A stretch of DNA of 64,000 nt from NCBI RefSeq assembly GCF_042186555.1, contig NC_133327.1:329228495-329292494 (forward strand). Direction: 5' to 3'. The translations under genes were made by a program, and so were the position numbers. The notes beneath the pieces are model-generated. The model was not told where the DNA came from, did no database searches, and was given only the letters and a program-made list of their open reading frames with translations. The stretch's first letter is position 1. Every line of letters begins with the position of its first letter. Shown here in pieces: positions 30,970-43,215 of this stretch. The stretch comes from Aquarana catesbeiana. Lineage: Eukaryota > Chordata > Amphibia > Anura > Ranidae.

Positions 30970-31320
30970 ACCTCATTTGCCATCTAGTTGCCCACTCCAT
31001 TATTTTGTTCAGGTCTTTTTGTAAAATGTCTATATAGTGATGTGAAGTTTTTGTCCTGCTTATTTTTGTGTCGTCTGCAAAAACTAAGATTGAGCTATTT
31101 ATCTAATCCTTTATATCATTTATGAATAAATTAAACAGAATTGGTACAAAGACAGAGCCTTGGGGTACCCCACTTACCACTCCAGATCAGTCTGAGTACA
31201 CGTTATTTATCACCACCCTTTGGACGTGCCCCTGTAACCAGTTATCTATCCAAGAACAAACCTTACGGTCCATGCCTGCAGACCTCAGCTAGTAGATTAA
31301 GTATTTATGGGGAACTGAGT
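30970..31320 (-). pseudogene. CR1-clade LINE fragment, continuation
   Basis: The nucleotide sequence continues the CR1 copy past the inserted element (acctcatttgccatctag, ... tatttatggggaactg). It matches about 48899-49250 of the intact copy. The fragment ends near 31320, so it is 5'-truncated. Confidence 0.85.
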
Positions 31321-32899
31321 GATGAGTGCATCTAGGTTAAGATGGAAACCCTGTCTAGATTGTTTATTTTTTGGTGGAACTCTCTTAATGAAGATTGTGT
31401 TTGTGTGTGGTAGGAAAAGGACAGATACTGGTGAAGAATGTAAGGCTCTGCAGTGACACTGTTAAGCTGACTTTGCCAGGCTGGATACTGCCCAGTGTTC
31501 TCAAGGGGGTGATGTTGTAGAGTGGATGATGAGCCTCACACCCACTGGTGCCACACCTAGTGAGTCAGGATTATGGGTACCTATGTTGGGAATTTGGGAA
31601 GCCTCACCAAAGATTACAGCAAGACCACTGTGTGAGGCACTGGGGATTAAGCCCTTCCCAATGGCCTAAGAGCTCTCCGAGGTAACATTTTTGTACTTGA
31701 TGACTGTATTGGATGCTGTTTTTAGGTTTTTAGAACCTTAAAAGCACAATGCCAAGAATGCAATGTGGTGTCTTTAAAAGCTGGTGAATTGCAAAACTAA
31801 GTGTGACTGCTCATCATTATTGTATTTTTGGAAAGCCTTGAGCAGAAGAAGGAAGCTTGTCTTAGTTGTCTTCCACCCTATCAGGGACATGACTTTCTAT
31901 CATTATAGCATTGCAGAGGTGATGCTGTCTGTCTGCCCAGGCTGCTCTCTGATCTTGCTGGAGCTAACCTCACGTGCCTGCTGCAGTGCTTGCTTCTTGT
32001 TTCAGCTTCTCCCTTATCATGTAAGCCTAGAGATTTCAGACTGGAATATATGGAAAAACCTGGCTGCTTCTAAAGGACCTCTGACAATAGAAAGTCCTGA
32101 AAGAGGAGACTCTTGGTGTTGTGGAGCAGGCCAAGACCTTGGTGGTGACACCTCACAAGGAGGTTGCCTTTCTGAAAGAGCTATGGGATGTCTCCCCCTC
32201 TCTATCTGGGGTTAAGACATTCCAAGAGGACCAACTGCCCTTTGCCAATTATGGAGGGGTCTTGTTGCCATCCCACACTTTGTGTGACATGGTGGTTTGG
32301 TTGGTGTCATTTTTATCTCTGTGGGAAGAACCCAGAGATTGTTGCTCTTACACCATCTCTGTTGGATGCGCTGAACACCGTAATTAATGGTGTGGTGTTG
32401 TTTGTATGTCTTTCTTTGGGAGAGATTATCTCTTCCCTGGGAACTGGGAGGGTGCCAAAAGAGATCTCCCCCAAAGTCCCAATACAGGACTCTGCTGACA
32501 GTGGTGCTGTTGCATCTGGAGACACCTACATGGAAACACTGATTGTTGAGGGGGACTCTGGGTCAGAGAGGGCTATCAACTTTTAGCTGATTGTAGCTAG
32601 GCAATTGAGTGCCTAATGCATATTTGCACTCTAGGAAGGGACAACAGTGAAAGGTGAGTACATATGCCAGACCACAATGGTTCCTCAATCACAAACTTGA
32701 AATTTGGATGGGGGTTACTTTATATCTCAGAGGAGCTCTCTGACCAGAGTAACCAAGAGCAAGAGGACATCTATGAACAGGTGGTCTGGGAATATCTTGG
32801 TATCCCTCACCAAAAGTGGATCAAGTTCGAGGACAATCCTGCTATTACAGACTGCAGCCAGAACTGACATGCATTCCCACACCAATGGTATTATTATTT
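31321..32899. other. Unassigned, several modest open frames, no recognised gene
   Basis: Open frames of 132-143 codons at 31784-32215 and 32188-32586 overlap in different frames and carry no motif I recognise. The region has fewer stops than its neighbours, so an old retrotransposon gag or a pseudogene is possible. I cannot support a function. Confidence 0.35.
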
Positions 32900-33356
32900 C
32901 TTTAAAAAGTGCAGCGCTATCCCGATATAATCAAAAGAAACGCACTACTGACATGCGTTAGTGTGCAAATCCAACTTCAATGCAATATAACTGGTTTGGA
33001 GTGAAATTATATGAATTCATGTGCAAACAAATGACATGCGTTAACATGTATCAAAAACCATACTAACTAAAATACCATAACGTAAAGTGCATATATAAAT
33101 ATGAATAAAATATAATATGTAAAAAGTCCAATCCACAGTTTAGTAGGTATATGATACTTTATTTTGAATCATTATCACTGAAGATTGTTTTTGAGCACTG
33201 AGCTAATTATATAAAATTATATGAATTGTGCATGAATTCATATAATTGCATGCCAAACTGTTAGGTCATATTGCATTGAAGTTGGATTTGCTCATTAATG
33301 CATGTCAGTAGTGCATTATTTTTGATTATATTGATATTGCGCTGCACTTTTTAAAG
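32900..33356. mobile_element. 457-bp MITE with ~110-bp TIRs
   Basis: The left arm ctttaaaaagtgcagcgc..., about 32900-33000, pairs with the right arm ending ...gcgctgcactttttaaag, about 33250-33356. Shared blocks include actactgacatgc and aaatccaacttcaatgcaat. The interior is AT-rich and non-coding. Confidence 0.82.
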
Positions 33357-34287
33357 CTTTTTAAACTGTTTACCTGCCAAAGGATTAAAAATTGTGTTCA
33401 TCCAATCTTGTGATTTAAGCAACCTTTCAGACAGCATGGTCTGGTTCTTAACTTGTACTGACTTGAAACATAAGTGAGTGTGAAATAGGACTTAGTTGAT
33501 GGAGAGCGTGATGAAGCTCAAGCATTATGGGTGTAACTGTACATGGGTGTGCGTACTACAAAGGTAATCATTGTCGTTTGTTGGATTCCCATTTTTAAAA
33601 CACACAGGGCAAGTGGGTTGGACCCAGACAGGAACCCACCAAAAAGACTAAAAGACCGGGCAAAGCATTAACCTCAACCCTCTCAGCTGGGACAGCACCT
33701 GCAACCTGCTTACATGTTTTTCTGCAGTGGTACAGTAAACTCAGAAAAACAATAGTGATTACATTTTAGCTAAGATTTCCTTTTACTAATCAGATTAAAT
33801 AACACAGTGTGTGAGGTCAAGAGTACGAATAAAATAGTGGCAGACTTAAGGTTATGAAATGAGTAGCACTGGAGGAGGTAGAGATAGTTATTATGTCGTG
33901 TTTTGAAGTGAGTAAATAATTGAAACACAGACATAAAAGGAGAGCAGAATAAAAAATTAGAACACGAAAGACATCTGCATTTGCAGGTGGACAGATTCAA
34001 CTTTACTTAATTATTTAACAAAGGCTTTAGCATTGGCAAAAGACAAAGTATGTTAACATGATTGATTTTGAAGGAAATAGTGTATGAAATTGACCTGCCT
34101 GTTCTCAAAGATTTCACAATATTGGTTTTTTGGGTATTCTGCCAGACCTCTTACTTTTTGAGTAAAACCTGTACTAACAGAAATATTGATGCTATCGTTG
34201 CTGACCTTTCTGAAAAAAAAAACGAGTTGCCTGGCTAAGTATAACTTCATTACATTCTGAATCAGGAACAGGCATGCAGCCTGAATA
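33357..34287. other. Gene-free stretch
   Basis: No recognised feature. Confidence 0.45.
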
Positions 34288-34346
34288 TAATGTATTTGTA
34301 TTTGTAATGTATTTGTATTTGTAATGTATTTGTATTTGTAATGTAT
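34288..34346. repeat. Tandem repeat of aatgtatttgtatttgt
   Basis: Three full 17-bp units and a partial fourth, nearly identical. A slippage-type array. Confidence 0.9.
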
Positions 34347-34557
34347 TTGTTCCAGGTCATTCACAAAGTATGATAATTAATTAAGCAGTGTGACAGCCAG
34401 GCAGCTAGCATTTTCAGATGGCAAGGTTAGTAATGGTTGCCTCCATAATTCTCTCAGAATGTGATAGGTAACTTTGATCAGAAAAATGTAAATAATACTA
34501 TTTTATTTGAAGGTTTAAAAAACTTGTTTCTGTGTTTCTATTTTCTTTTTGTTTGTA

Positions 34558-34996
34558 ATGCCCTGTACACGTGACCGGTTTTGCCGTCGGAATAAACTCT
34601 AAAGGGTTTTCCGACGGAGTTCCGACGGAGTTCTGCTGAAACTGTCTTGCGTACACACGATCACACCAAAGTCTGACCGTCAAGAACGTGGTGACGTACA
34701 ACACGTACGACGAGACTAGAAAAAATAAGGTTAAATAGCCAGTAGCCAATAGCTTCCGTCTCGTACTTGCTTCAGAGCATGCTTCATTTTTGGTACGTCG
34801 GAACAGCATACAGACGAGCGGTTTTCCAGATAGGAATTGGTTCTGTTGGAAATATTTAGAACATGTTCTCTTTCTAGGTCCGTCAGAATTTTTGACGGAA
34901 AAAGTCCGATGAGGCATATACACGATCGGAATATATGATGAAAAGCTCCCATCGGACTTTTTCTGTCGGACATTCCGCTCGTGTGTACGCGGCATA
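34558..34996. mobile_element. MITE with atgccnngtacac termini
   Basis: The left end atgccctgtacacgtgac pairs with the right end gtgtgtacgcggcat. Internal tccgacgga and gtcggac motifs repeat in both orientations. I associate this family with ranid genomes from memory. Non-coding. Confidence 0.7.
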
Positions 34997-36261
34997 ACTG
35001 TACATGTTCATATTTCTAATTATCTATGGAGTTCTGTACAATGTATATCTTTGCTCCTGTACATTGGTGTGAATCTATGGGTTAGCTTTGATCTGACTGA
35101 GAGTAACAGACTTTCTAAAGATTACTTGACCAGTCTTTAAAGAGAGTCAATACATAACTGGGGATCCTAACTTAGCTGGACTGTTTTATGAGTTGCATGC
35201 TCCAGGGCTTCTCTATTTAGGACAACTCACACTTGCCCCTTTTCCTGCAATAAAACGCATGAAAATGCACTCCAAGTGAAAATTCGATTCATAGCTAATA
35301 TCTATGTGCTAAAGCTTAGAGCATTTTTTTAAAGATGTAGATGTATGTACAAAATTCAAAAAATGTGCACAAGCAAAGCACCTTGTCCCCATGTTGATGA
35401 GGACAAGAGCCTCTTCCCCACAACCCTGGCCCAGTGATTGTGGGGGTGCAGGGAGTGACTTATCAGACTATGGAAGTCCCCTTTAACCATTGGGTCCCCA
35501 GATCCCAGCCCCCCATATGAATGGGTACATAGGACACAGTTGTTGACCAGTCCTTTATTTTTTTTTTAAAATGCCCCCAATGTAGTTCCATCATCAATCA
35601 CATCGTCCAGTCACTGATGTACTTTAAGTCCAAGTCAAGCACAATGAATGATGGCCACCAACCCGTAGAAAAGAAAAACACAAACACTTGACTGCACCCG
35701 CCAATCAATGGCAGCTCCACTTGCCCCCTGCATCTTAAATAAACAAAAGGGACAAGGTCAGCTATGTCACTGGGTGGCCCCACCACCTTGTGACACCAAA
35801 TACAAATATGGACAAGTCCAATAATAGTCAATGACGGCATGAGTGGCCCTGCCCCATCGTGATGTCATTAACCTTGCCACTTTATATATTTAAACAGAGG
35901 GGGAAGCAAAGCAGTCATTTAGGAGAGGCAAGTGGCAGGTGCGGTCCTGCAGGTTGGCAGCCATCATCTATTGTGATTAACACGGATTTACATCGCTGGA
36001 CAGCATGCTTGATGATGGATCTACATCAGGGGCCTTTTTTTTTTAAATAAAGGACTTGTGTTTTTATTTACATTGAACATTTTTTAGTACATTTCACACG
36101 TATTTTACGTGGTTTAAATAAACTGACATTATTTCAAGTATCATTTTACGCTATATTGTATTAACGCTATAAGTATTGGGGTCCCAAAACTAAAAGGCGA
36201 TGCTCTGTTATGTCATGTGCACACAGTCTGGGTATGCACACTGGGGCAATGGATTCCCCTA
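34997..36261. other. Gene-free stretch
   Basis: No supported gene. Parts near 35224-35290 resemble weak interspersed repeats of the cacacttg...gcatgaaaatgc type. Confidence 0.4.
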
Positions 36262-36701
36262 AGACCTCATGTACACCGCTGCTGGTAAACGGACATTTAG
36301 GAGCAGTTGGGCGTTTTTTTCAGCTGCCCCTGGACTCTCCTCTATGTTATCTTATCAGCACATGCACACTGAGTCGTTTATAGTCATTTCTAGGAAGTTG
36401 AGTTTAGAAGCATTTTTTTGGAAAGCAAAAAAATGCATTCAGGATGGATGTTCAGAGGCATTTGAAACGCCAAATGTCTGTAACAGCTTGTAAACGCGTG
36501 TAAACATGGTAACTCGCCTTTAGTCGCGTTTCGTTTATAGGCATTTTTAATGGACATTTCTGACCATTTGCAATGAATAAAACGCTTCTAAACGCAAACG
36601 CAGCTAAATGCGGCACAACAGACGTTTTTAAATGTCGGTTACTAGCTGTCAAGTTCCATCGTTCAGGAGAGGTTTTAAAACGTCCCGTGTACATGAAGCC
36701 T
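36262..36701. mobile_element. MITE related to the Harbinger remnant at 52695-53729
   Basis: It starts agacctcatgtacaccgctg and ends gtacatgaagcct, imperfect inverted repeats. The first ~220 bases match 52695-52910 and the last ~120 match 53590-53729. In between, the longer copy carries a Harbinger-like transposase remnant that is missing here. The interior has repeated aacgc/gcgtt motifs. Confidence 0.75.
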
Positions 36702-38136
36702 TATTTGCAGGGATTTCCTCTCACTTCCTGTTTTGGCTACGGGAAAGGAAGTGAAGATGAATCTCCTCAATGGGACAAAGAGGGCAAAAAACTCGCTCTC
36801 CCTTATCCTATTCAAAATGGAAAAAAAATAATTGCCTAAAGATTTACTTTAGGCATATTTGTTTCCAATGCACTGATGAGATGCTTATTAGGGATTGGCA
36901 AGCCAACAGACATGCAGGGACAGCCCATGCTGCCTCTCTGGACCACCTAACAGAGTTTGGTAGATGATGCAACATACTAAAACCCCAAGTAAACTGCTGC
37001 TAAACTGGAAGGAACCCTGCAAAAACCATAAAAACAAGTGCTTACTAAGCTGGCAGTAGTGAACATATCACTACATTACCATAAAGATACAAACACCTGT
37101 CACGTTTCTGATTAATTACAACAGCAACATTTACTTCACAAGTTTTTGGATGGTATGGCTAAACTGTATCTGCAGTTCCCTATACCACTCTGTTTCTTTA
37201 AAAATGAAGATAAAGCTTGTTCTCTTTCCTGTAACATAGTAAAATAGTCCCGGTGGTGCTTCATTTTTTATGCATTTTAAAAGGAATTCTGGAAAGCTAC
37301 CAACAGTAACGTAGTGGAATTCTTTCCAGGCAAGAATGTTGCAACGTTGCATAGCTGAATGGAAATTTGTTATTTTTTTTAGAAAGAATGTAAAAACTTT
37401 CTACAGTTATATGTTATTTATTGTGGTTATCAGTTTTGAATTATCTGTGTTTACTGATGAATACAAAAAGGTTCAATGTTCCCAGACTTGAATAAAATTG
37501 AAAATGTAGATAGGAATCTAACATACAATGCATGAAAAACAACCAAAGAACATATCTGAGGTCTTCACAAAGGATAAAAAAACTCCTAGTGCAACAAAAG
37601 GGCTCTTGCACATTTCTGTATTTTTGCCCATAGACAAGCATCACAAAAAACGTTTACATGTGCATGCATATGGGCATATTTTTTAAACTGTAAAATTTTA
37701 CTTTTGGAAAATTACCCTCAAATATGAGTGCTGGCATTTATGTGAGCTGCGTACAGCCTTTTTTGTCACACATATCTATGAGCAAAAATATGATGCAATT
37801 GTGGCGCTACAACTACAGATGTAATTTACTCTGTATGCCCATAGGCCTTAAGTAAAAGCCATGTGCAAGAGCACTAAAATATCTGTTGGCTGAATACATT
37901 AAAGCGGATGTATATTTACCATTGATTAGTCTTGTCATTAGCATGGCATTTATTAATATTTTATTTTAAAAGTGACCTTTGATCCATCCTGCTCGGGCAT
38001 TCCCATCTTAATTGTGGGCAGGCGAAGCCCACAAGCATAAACTTCCGAGATACGGTGCTGCTGTATTCCCAGCATGCACTGCCCGTTCTCGCACATACGC
38101 AGTAAAAGCACGTAGCGGCATAGGAAACTACACAGG
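36702..38136. other. Gene-free stretch
   Basis: No supported gene. Mostly AT-rich and unique within the window. Confidence 0.45.
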
Positions 38137-38190
38137 TTGCCATCACAACGGGCGTCATCGTTGGAAGTGCCCGCCCCGTTGTGATGGCAA
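38137..38190. repeat. Short hairpin ttgccatcacaacggg
   Basis: A 16-base arm (38137-38152) and its near-perfect complement (38175-38190) surround a 22-base loop, within a GC-rich non-coding stretch. Confidence 0.7.
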
Positions 38191-38639
38191 TGAAAATAAG
38201 CCGCCCTTGCCTGCATCACTTCCGGTTTTGAAATACCGCGATTTTAGCCCTTGGCGCTGCCCACTGACTCCTTGGAAATTATGACACACATCTCCCAGGA
38301 GCACTAGCCAGCACAGGCACCAAGGGAAACAATGTCAGGCACCGCAGAGAAGAAAGGGGAGATTACAAGGGACCACATAGCAACAGGCATAAAAAAGTAA
38401 GTAAAAAAAAAAAAAATTTTTTTCCAAATGTTGTTGGTTATTTTTATTGCTGCTGAATAATGTAAAGTTCATTATTCAGTGGCATCATCCTGGTTCCCTG
38501 GAGATGTTGTTTACATTCCAGCAGTGCCAGGAAACTGTGATTTGGGATGCGAGTAGCAGCAGCAGGTTGTCCATAATCACTCAGAAGAGGTCGAGTGCTA
38601 GAATTATTGCTCTTGCTCTAACGATCGTGGTGATACTTC

Positions 38640-38862
38640 ACATGTGGGTTTCCTCCGGGTACTCCGGTTTCCTCCCACACTCCAAAGACATGCTGGTAGG
38701 TTAATTGGATCCTGTCTAAATTGTCCCTAGTATGTATGAATGTGAGTTAGGGACCTTAGATTGTAAGCTCCTTGAGGGTAGGGACTGATGTGAATGTACA
38801 ATGTATATGTAAAGCGCTGCGTAAATTGACGGCGCTATATAAGTACCTGAAATAAATACCAT
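38640..38862 (+). mobile_element. SINE body and tail
   Basis: Contains gtgggtttcctccgggtact, ggtttcctcccacactcc and aaagacatgc, followed by ttgtaagctcc and gcgctatataagtacctg, ending aaataaa. This is the widespread body and 3' tail of a tRNA-headed vertebrate SINE whose 3' end resembles an L2-type LINE. The tRNA-like head is missing here; a head of the same kind is at 58926-59030. Confidence 0.65.
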
Positions 38863-38879
38863 TTTCATATGCGGGCGCT

Positions 38880-39439
38880 ACTTACGTATGCATTTGCTTC
38901 TGCATGCGAGCTCGGCGGGACGGAGCACGATAAACATTTCTTTTTTATTTTTACACTGTTCCTTTAAAAAAAAAAAATGGTGTCACTTTTATTCCTATTA
39001 CAGGGAATGTAAACAACCCTTGTAATAGTAAAAAAGCATTACAGCACCTCTTAAATTTGAGATTTGTGGTAAAAAAAGACCTCAGATCTCATATTTACAC
39101 TAAAATGCAATAAAAAAATAAAATAAAATTTTGTCATTTAAAAAAAAGAAAAAAAAAAAAAGGCCCTTTAAGAGCTATGGGCGGAAGTGACGTTTTGACG
39201 TTTCTTCCGCCCTGCAATTGTATGGAGCCAGGTGGGGGCCATCTTCCCCTCACTCAGCTCCATACCTAACACGGAAGCTGCCGGCGGTAAAACCGATAAA
39301 AGTGATCCGCCGTAGAGACCACTTTTATCTGAAAGCGGACCGCCCGCTGAAGAAGTGCTGTCATAACAACCAGCTGCTGCCATAACAACGATATTCCACT
39401 TCAAAGTACCGCCGTAAAATGACGGCGGGCGGTCCGTGG
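38880..39439 (-). mobile_element. TTAA-family related element, copy D (left end uncertain)
   Basis: Ends ggcgggcggtccgtgg followed by TTAA at 39440-39443. In reverse complement this starts ccacggaccgcccgcc, matching the start of copy B (ctacttccagaccgcccacc). The interior has an A-rich tract and a GC-rich part with cggaagtgacgttttgacg. The hAT coding remnant starts immediately after the TTAA. The left boundary is a guess. Confidence 0.45.
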
Positions 39440-39443
39440 TTAA

Positions 39444-42351
39444 TGACATTGGCACACATCTTGGAAAAACAATCAATGACTACATCAAACGCTTGCTATT
39501 AGAAAATCCATGGCAACCTCCTCCTGGATATGAACTACCTTTCTCTGTCCAGAACATGAATTCCAAGAATGGAGAAACTCGGAAAATAAAGCGGTATTTG
39601 TCAAAACAACATATTGACAGTTTTCCTTGGCTCGTGTATTCACCTGCCAAAAAGAGTTTGTTTTGCAAGTACTGTGCATTGTGTGCACAACATTGGAAAG
39701 GTGGTCATAACAAAGGCATGGCCTTTGGAATACTGATAATGGAGCCCCTTACAAATTTTAAAAAGCTTAAGGGCAAAGAAGGAGATTTGGACGTCCTTGC
39801 GAGGCTTCTTTATCACCAGGAGAGTGTAATTAAAGAATATGCATTTTTCTCTGTGTAGGCGGACGTGTCAGAGCCCTCTGATCACTCAGGGAGTCCTATT
39901 ATCCTGAGATTATTGCGTCGATTTCGGTTTTCAGAGTCCTCGGCTCTCGCCTCCAGGTGTTTTACCCTCACTTGCAGGGTATGTAGGGAAGCCGAGTGAT
40001 CTCTAACCGTGTCTTCTGTATCCCCCACCCGACGCTCTACCTCAGTTACCCGCTGCCTCACATTCTTAAAGTCCTTTCTGATGAGACCTATTTCCAACTG
40101 TACAGTGTCAATCTTTGTGGTGAGAGTAGACAGGGAGGACTGACAGCCTGTGATGGCTTGCATCAGGGCTGCAAAATTACTCTGCTCCGGGACAGCGGGC
40201 TCCGAACCATCCGTCTGGGTCGCCATGTTGAGCACTGCCCCCATGTATATGGCCACACCGCCTGGACTATTCTGGCTGTTTCTCAAGCTGAGGCAATCCC
40301 GCCGATGCAGGCTCCGTGTCTGCATCCGCAGGGGGGAGAGCAGGAGGTGCCCCGGGTGAGTTAGGAGATTGTCAGGATGAGACAGAAGGATAAATTCCCC
40401 ACGATGGCTGCAGAGCTCCCTGACTAAGCGCCCTGCACCGTTGCCATCTTGGCCACGCCCCCCAAGGATATGCATTTTTAAAAGCTTACCATTCACCGGA
40501 CAATTAAATTGCAAATCAAATAAACTTGCATCGTCTTCAGAAAGTGAAAGAAAATTGAGAGAGAATAAGTCCAATTGTTGAGTCTATTATATTTTTGGGT
40601 AGACAAAATATACCTCTGCGTGGACATTGACATGATGGTGCTTTAATGGATGACTCTACTCCAGAGGTGAATGAAGGCAACTTTCAGGAATTGATGGGAT
40701 ACCGAGTTGCATCTGGAGACAAAATATTAGAGAAGCACCTCCTTACTCCATCTTCTCATGCTACTTACATTTCCAAATCCACACAAAATAATTTAATCAG
40801 GCGTTGTGTTGATGAAATCAGCATTGCCATTGTAGCTAGAATTAAAGAGTCTTGCTATTTTCGTGTAATCTTTGATGAAACTACAGACATTTCCCATACA
40901 GAACAACTTACACTCAACTTTAGATATGTCTACAATGGATCTATTCATGAAGATTTTATAAAATTTGTAGATGTTTATGAATTTGCAACCAAGAAGTGAA
41001 TCAGGAATTGATAGTTCAAGTTCAGAACCAAGGCTTACAGGAAAGGGTTTAGGCCAGATGGTTATCCAACAGACCTCTCTCTGGACATCACTCATTGTGT
41101 TTGCATTGGAACAAACAGTTGCAGTGTTATTTCTTCATAGGTGGCTGGTGCTGTATCAGAGATTCTTCATGTAGCACCCAACTAATGCAATTGTCCTTGC
41201 TACAATTATTCTCTGAACAATTCAATATCAAAGTCCGCACAAGTGTCAGAAGTTTGCAATGCAGTAGCAGTGGTCAAATCAACCATTTCATTCTTTAACC
41301 AATCAGCAAAGCGTCATTTTATTTTAAAGAAGGAGTTGGGCTCTCAACTTACCAGTCTTTGTGAAACTAGATGGGTAGAGCACCATGTTTCTCTTATAAG
41401 ATTTCGGGATGGACTTGTAAAAGTGGTGAGTGCACTATCAGCAATATCTCAATAGAAATGCTCAAGCACCAGCTCAACAGCATCTACTCTCATCCATTCT
41501 CTGTGCAGTGCAGAATTCATATTTTCCTTGGTCTCAATCATCAGTGTTCTGAAAATAACCCTTCCTCTGAGTCGCTTCCTTCAACCCCCCAACAATTGAT
41601 TTAACAAGCGCATCTGACTGACTGATACACTGTCAACCCTGGAGAATATGCGATGTAACGCTGATGGCACTTTTTCCACTTTGCATATGGAGACTACAGA
41701 ATTGGCATCAGAACTTGGAGTGGAACTAAAATTGCCATGTCTTGTAGGCAGACAAGTGCACAGATTCAATTACAATGTAGAATCAACTGAAGAATACTAC
41801 AGGAAACCATTATATATTCCCTTGCTGGACAACATTATTAATGATTTATAAGCTAATTTTGCAGAAAAGTTGATGCAGTGTTTCCAGATTAAAATCTTGA
41901 TGCCAGCAGTACTTTTTGAAAAAAAATGGAAAACATGGTTCCTGTTGCTGTGCAATCATTATCAAAGCATTTCACCCTCTTCTAGCTGATGGTAAGCAGA
42001 AGATAATGGAGACATTATTGCAGGGAGAACTAAGTCTCTGGCTTACAAAGTGGAAACCAGAGTTATCACAACATAACGAAATTCAAAAAACAGTTCTTGA
42101 AGTGAGTGTTGGACTTGTGTGACCAGGACCTCTTCCCAACCATCAGAAGTTTACTTCAGATCTTAGCAACCTTCCCTGTAAGTGTGGCCTCAGCAGAGAG
42201 ATCTTTCTCAACCCTCTGTTGTGTTAAAACATGGTTTCGGTCACGAATGGTAGAGGACCGGTTAAATGACTTGTGTTTATTTTACATTCATAGAGATATT
42301 CCTGTGAATACTGACCGAGTTATCAAGCTGTTTGCCAAACAAGGAAAATGA
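39444..42351 (+). pseudogene. hAT-superfamily transposase gene, broken
   Basis: The first block (39444-39848) encodes a TTF-type zinc finger (WLVYSPAKKSLFCKYCALC) preceded by NPWQPPPGYELPFS. A 619-bp L1 fragment is then inserted. The second block (about 40646-40999) has a DUF4371-like region (GDKILEKHLLTPSSHATYIS, VIFDETTDIS with the first catalytic-type D). A third block (41243-41455) has a CETRWVEHH motif. The C-terminal hAT dimerisation block is at 42124-42351 (FPVSVASAERSFSTLCCVKT, SRMVEDRLNDLCLF). Several stops and frameshifts interrupt it. Intact relatives (ZMYM-like/DUF4371 transposases) have roughly 600-800 residues. No terminal repeats were identified. Confidence 0.85.
39849..40467 (-). 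mobile_element. 5'-end fragment of an L1-Tx1 LINE inserted in hAT, 12-bp TSD
   Basis: The 12 bases atatgcattttt occur at 39837-39848 and 40468-40479. The insert, read on the minus strand, begins with a ggggggcgtggccaagatgg-type 5' UTR and encodes the ORF1 N-terminus: MATQTDG at about 40224, a coiled coil, and the RRM entry ENRNRRNNLRIIGLPE at about 39930-39885. It ends soon after, in mid-domain. No ORF2 or LINE 3' UTR is present. The longer open frame to 40574 reads across the insertion boundary and is not real. Stops follow GLPE. It is homologous to 18291-19880. Confidence 0.85.
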
Positions 42352-42631
42352 AAACCTGAGCTAATTCTGTGACTTTTTCATGTTATGTAACTTGCAAATA
42401 AAATGTTTCTGCTATTGTGTGTGTTTGGAGACAATGGAGAGTGATAATGTTTGCATGCTGCTACATGTTTTTTTTACACATAATGTTATGTTGTTTGTGA
42501 ATATTTTGTCTGGGAATATTCTGTTATAAGTATACAAACTGCTTATTGTCTTTGTAATAATAAAGTTATATGTGGTTAAACTTATCCTGTCTGTTTGTAA
42601 TGTAATTATCTAATCTGGAATGATAAACGTG
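42352..42631. other. hAT 3' flank or spacer
   Basis: AT-rich sequence with aataaa motifs (about 42399 and 42559), probably the 3' UTR of the hAT element. No other feature. Confidence 0.4.
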
Positions 42632-43006
42632 TGAGTAGAATTATAGGGGTCTGATAATGTTGAGTTTTATATATATGTATGTATATAGAGACTGACGCTT
42701 TAAGAATTGTAATACACTTTCTTGCTTCTTCTTAGACAGAGTTTTCAGTCTATGATGACCTTCACCATCAGATAAGAAGCAACAGTTTACTCCCTCTTTG
42801 CTCTGAGAAATGGACAGTCTTATCTAGCTGGTCTGAACCAGGACCAAGATGGTGGAGCCCATGTTTTCTTTCGCTTTCTATCAGTCACATGATGTAACCA
42901 CCCATTTAACTGTTCCCTTGCTACTAAGAAGATATGAATGCTAATAGGACTAAACTATACGATCACACCTATAACATGCCTAGTGCTTATGCATATTCAT
43001 ACGTAT
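42632..43006 (+). repeat. 5' LTR, truncated
   Basis: Starts tgagtagaattataggggtc and matches 46329-46701 of the 3' LTR. The match ends at cgtatatat (43006), after which retroviral pol sequence begins, so the R/U5 part and leader were deleted. Confidence 0.9.
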
Positions 43007-43215
43007 ATATTGCTCAAATACCTGATATTCTCTGGACCAAGGGAAAAATATGATGTAGGACTTCTACAAGTCCCTCCGGTATTAAAGCAGGAGCTCAAAT
43101 CCCACGCATACCACAGTATCCATTGTCACCAGATCAACTCGCTGGTGTACGAGTACAAATAAAAGAATTACTTGAAGCAGGTGTCATAAAGAAAACAGAA
43201 AGTTTATGCTCCCCT
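43007..43215 (+). pseudogene. Retroviral RT N-terminal remnant
   Basis: Translation shows an LWTKGKYDVGLL block and, after a frameshift, LSPDQLAGVRVQIKELLEAG, the conserved entry of a retroviral reverse transcriptase. The reading then passes into a non-retroviral RING segment near 43216. The 43123-43524 open frame is this chimera. Confidence 0.82.

Noticed and set aside
34498..34995. 165-codon minus-strand frame
   Set aside because: It covers a MITE end to end; no protein motif, and the inverted repeats explain the sequence.
39882..40574. A 230-codon frame taken as one gene
   Set aside because: It starts in hAT sequence and crosses the L1 insertion boundary at 40467; only the inner part is LINE ORF1.
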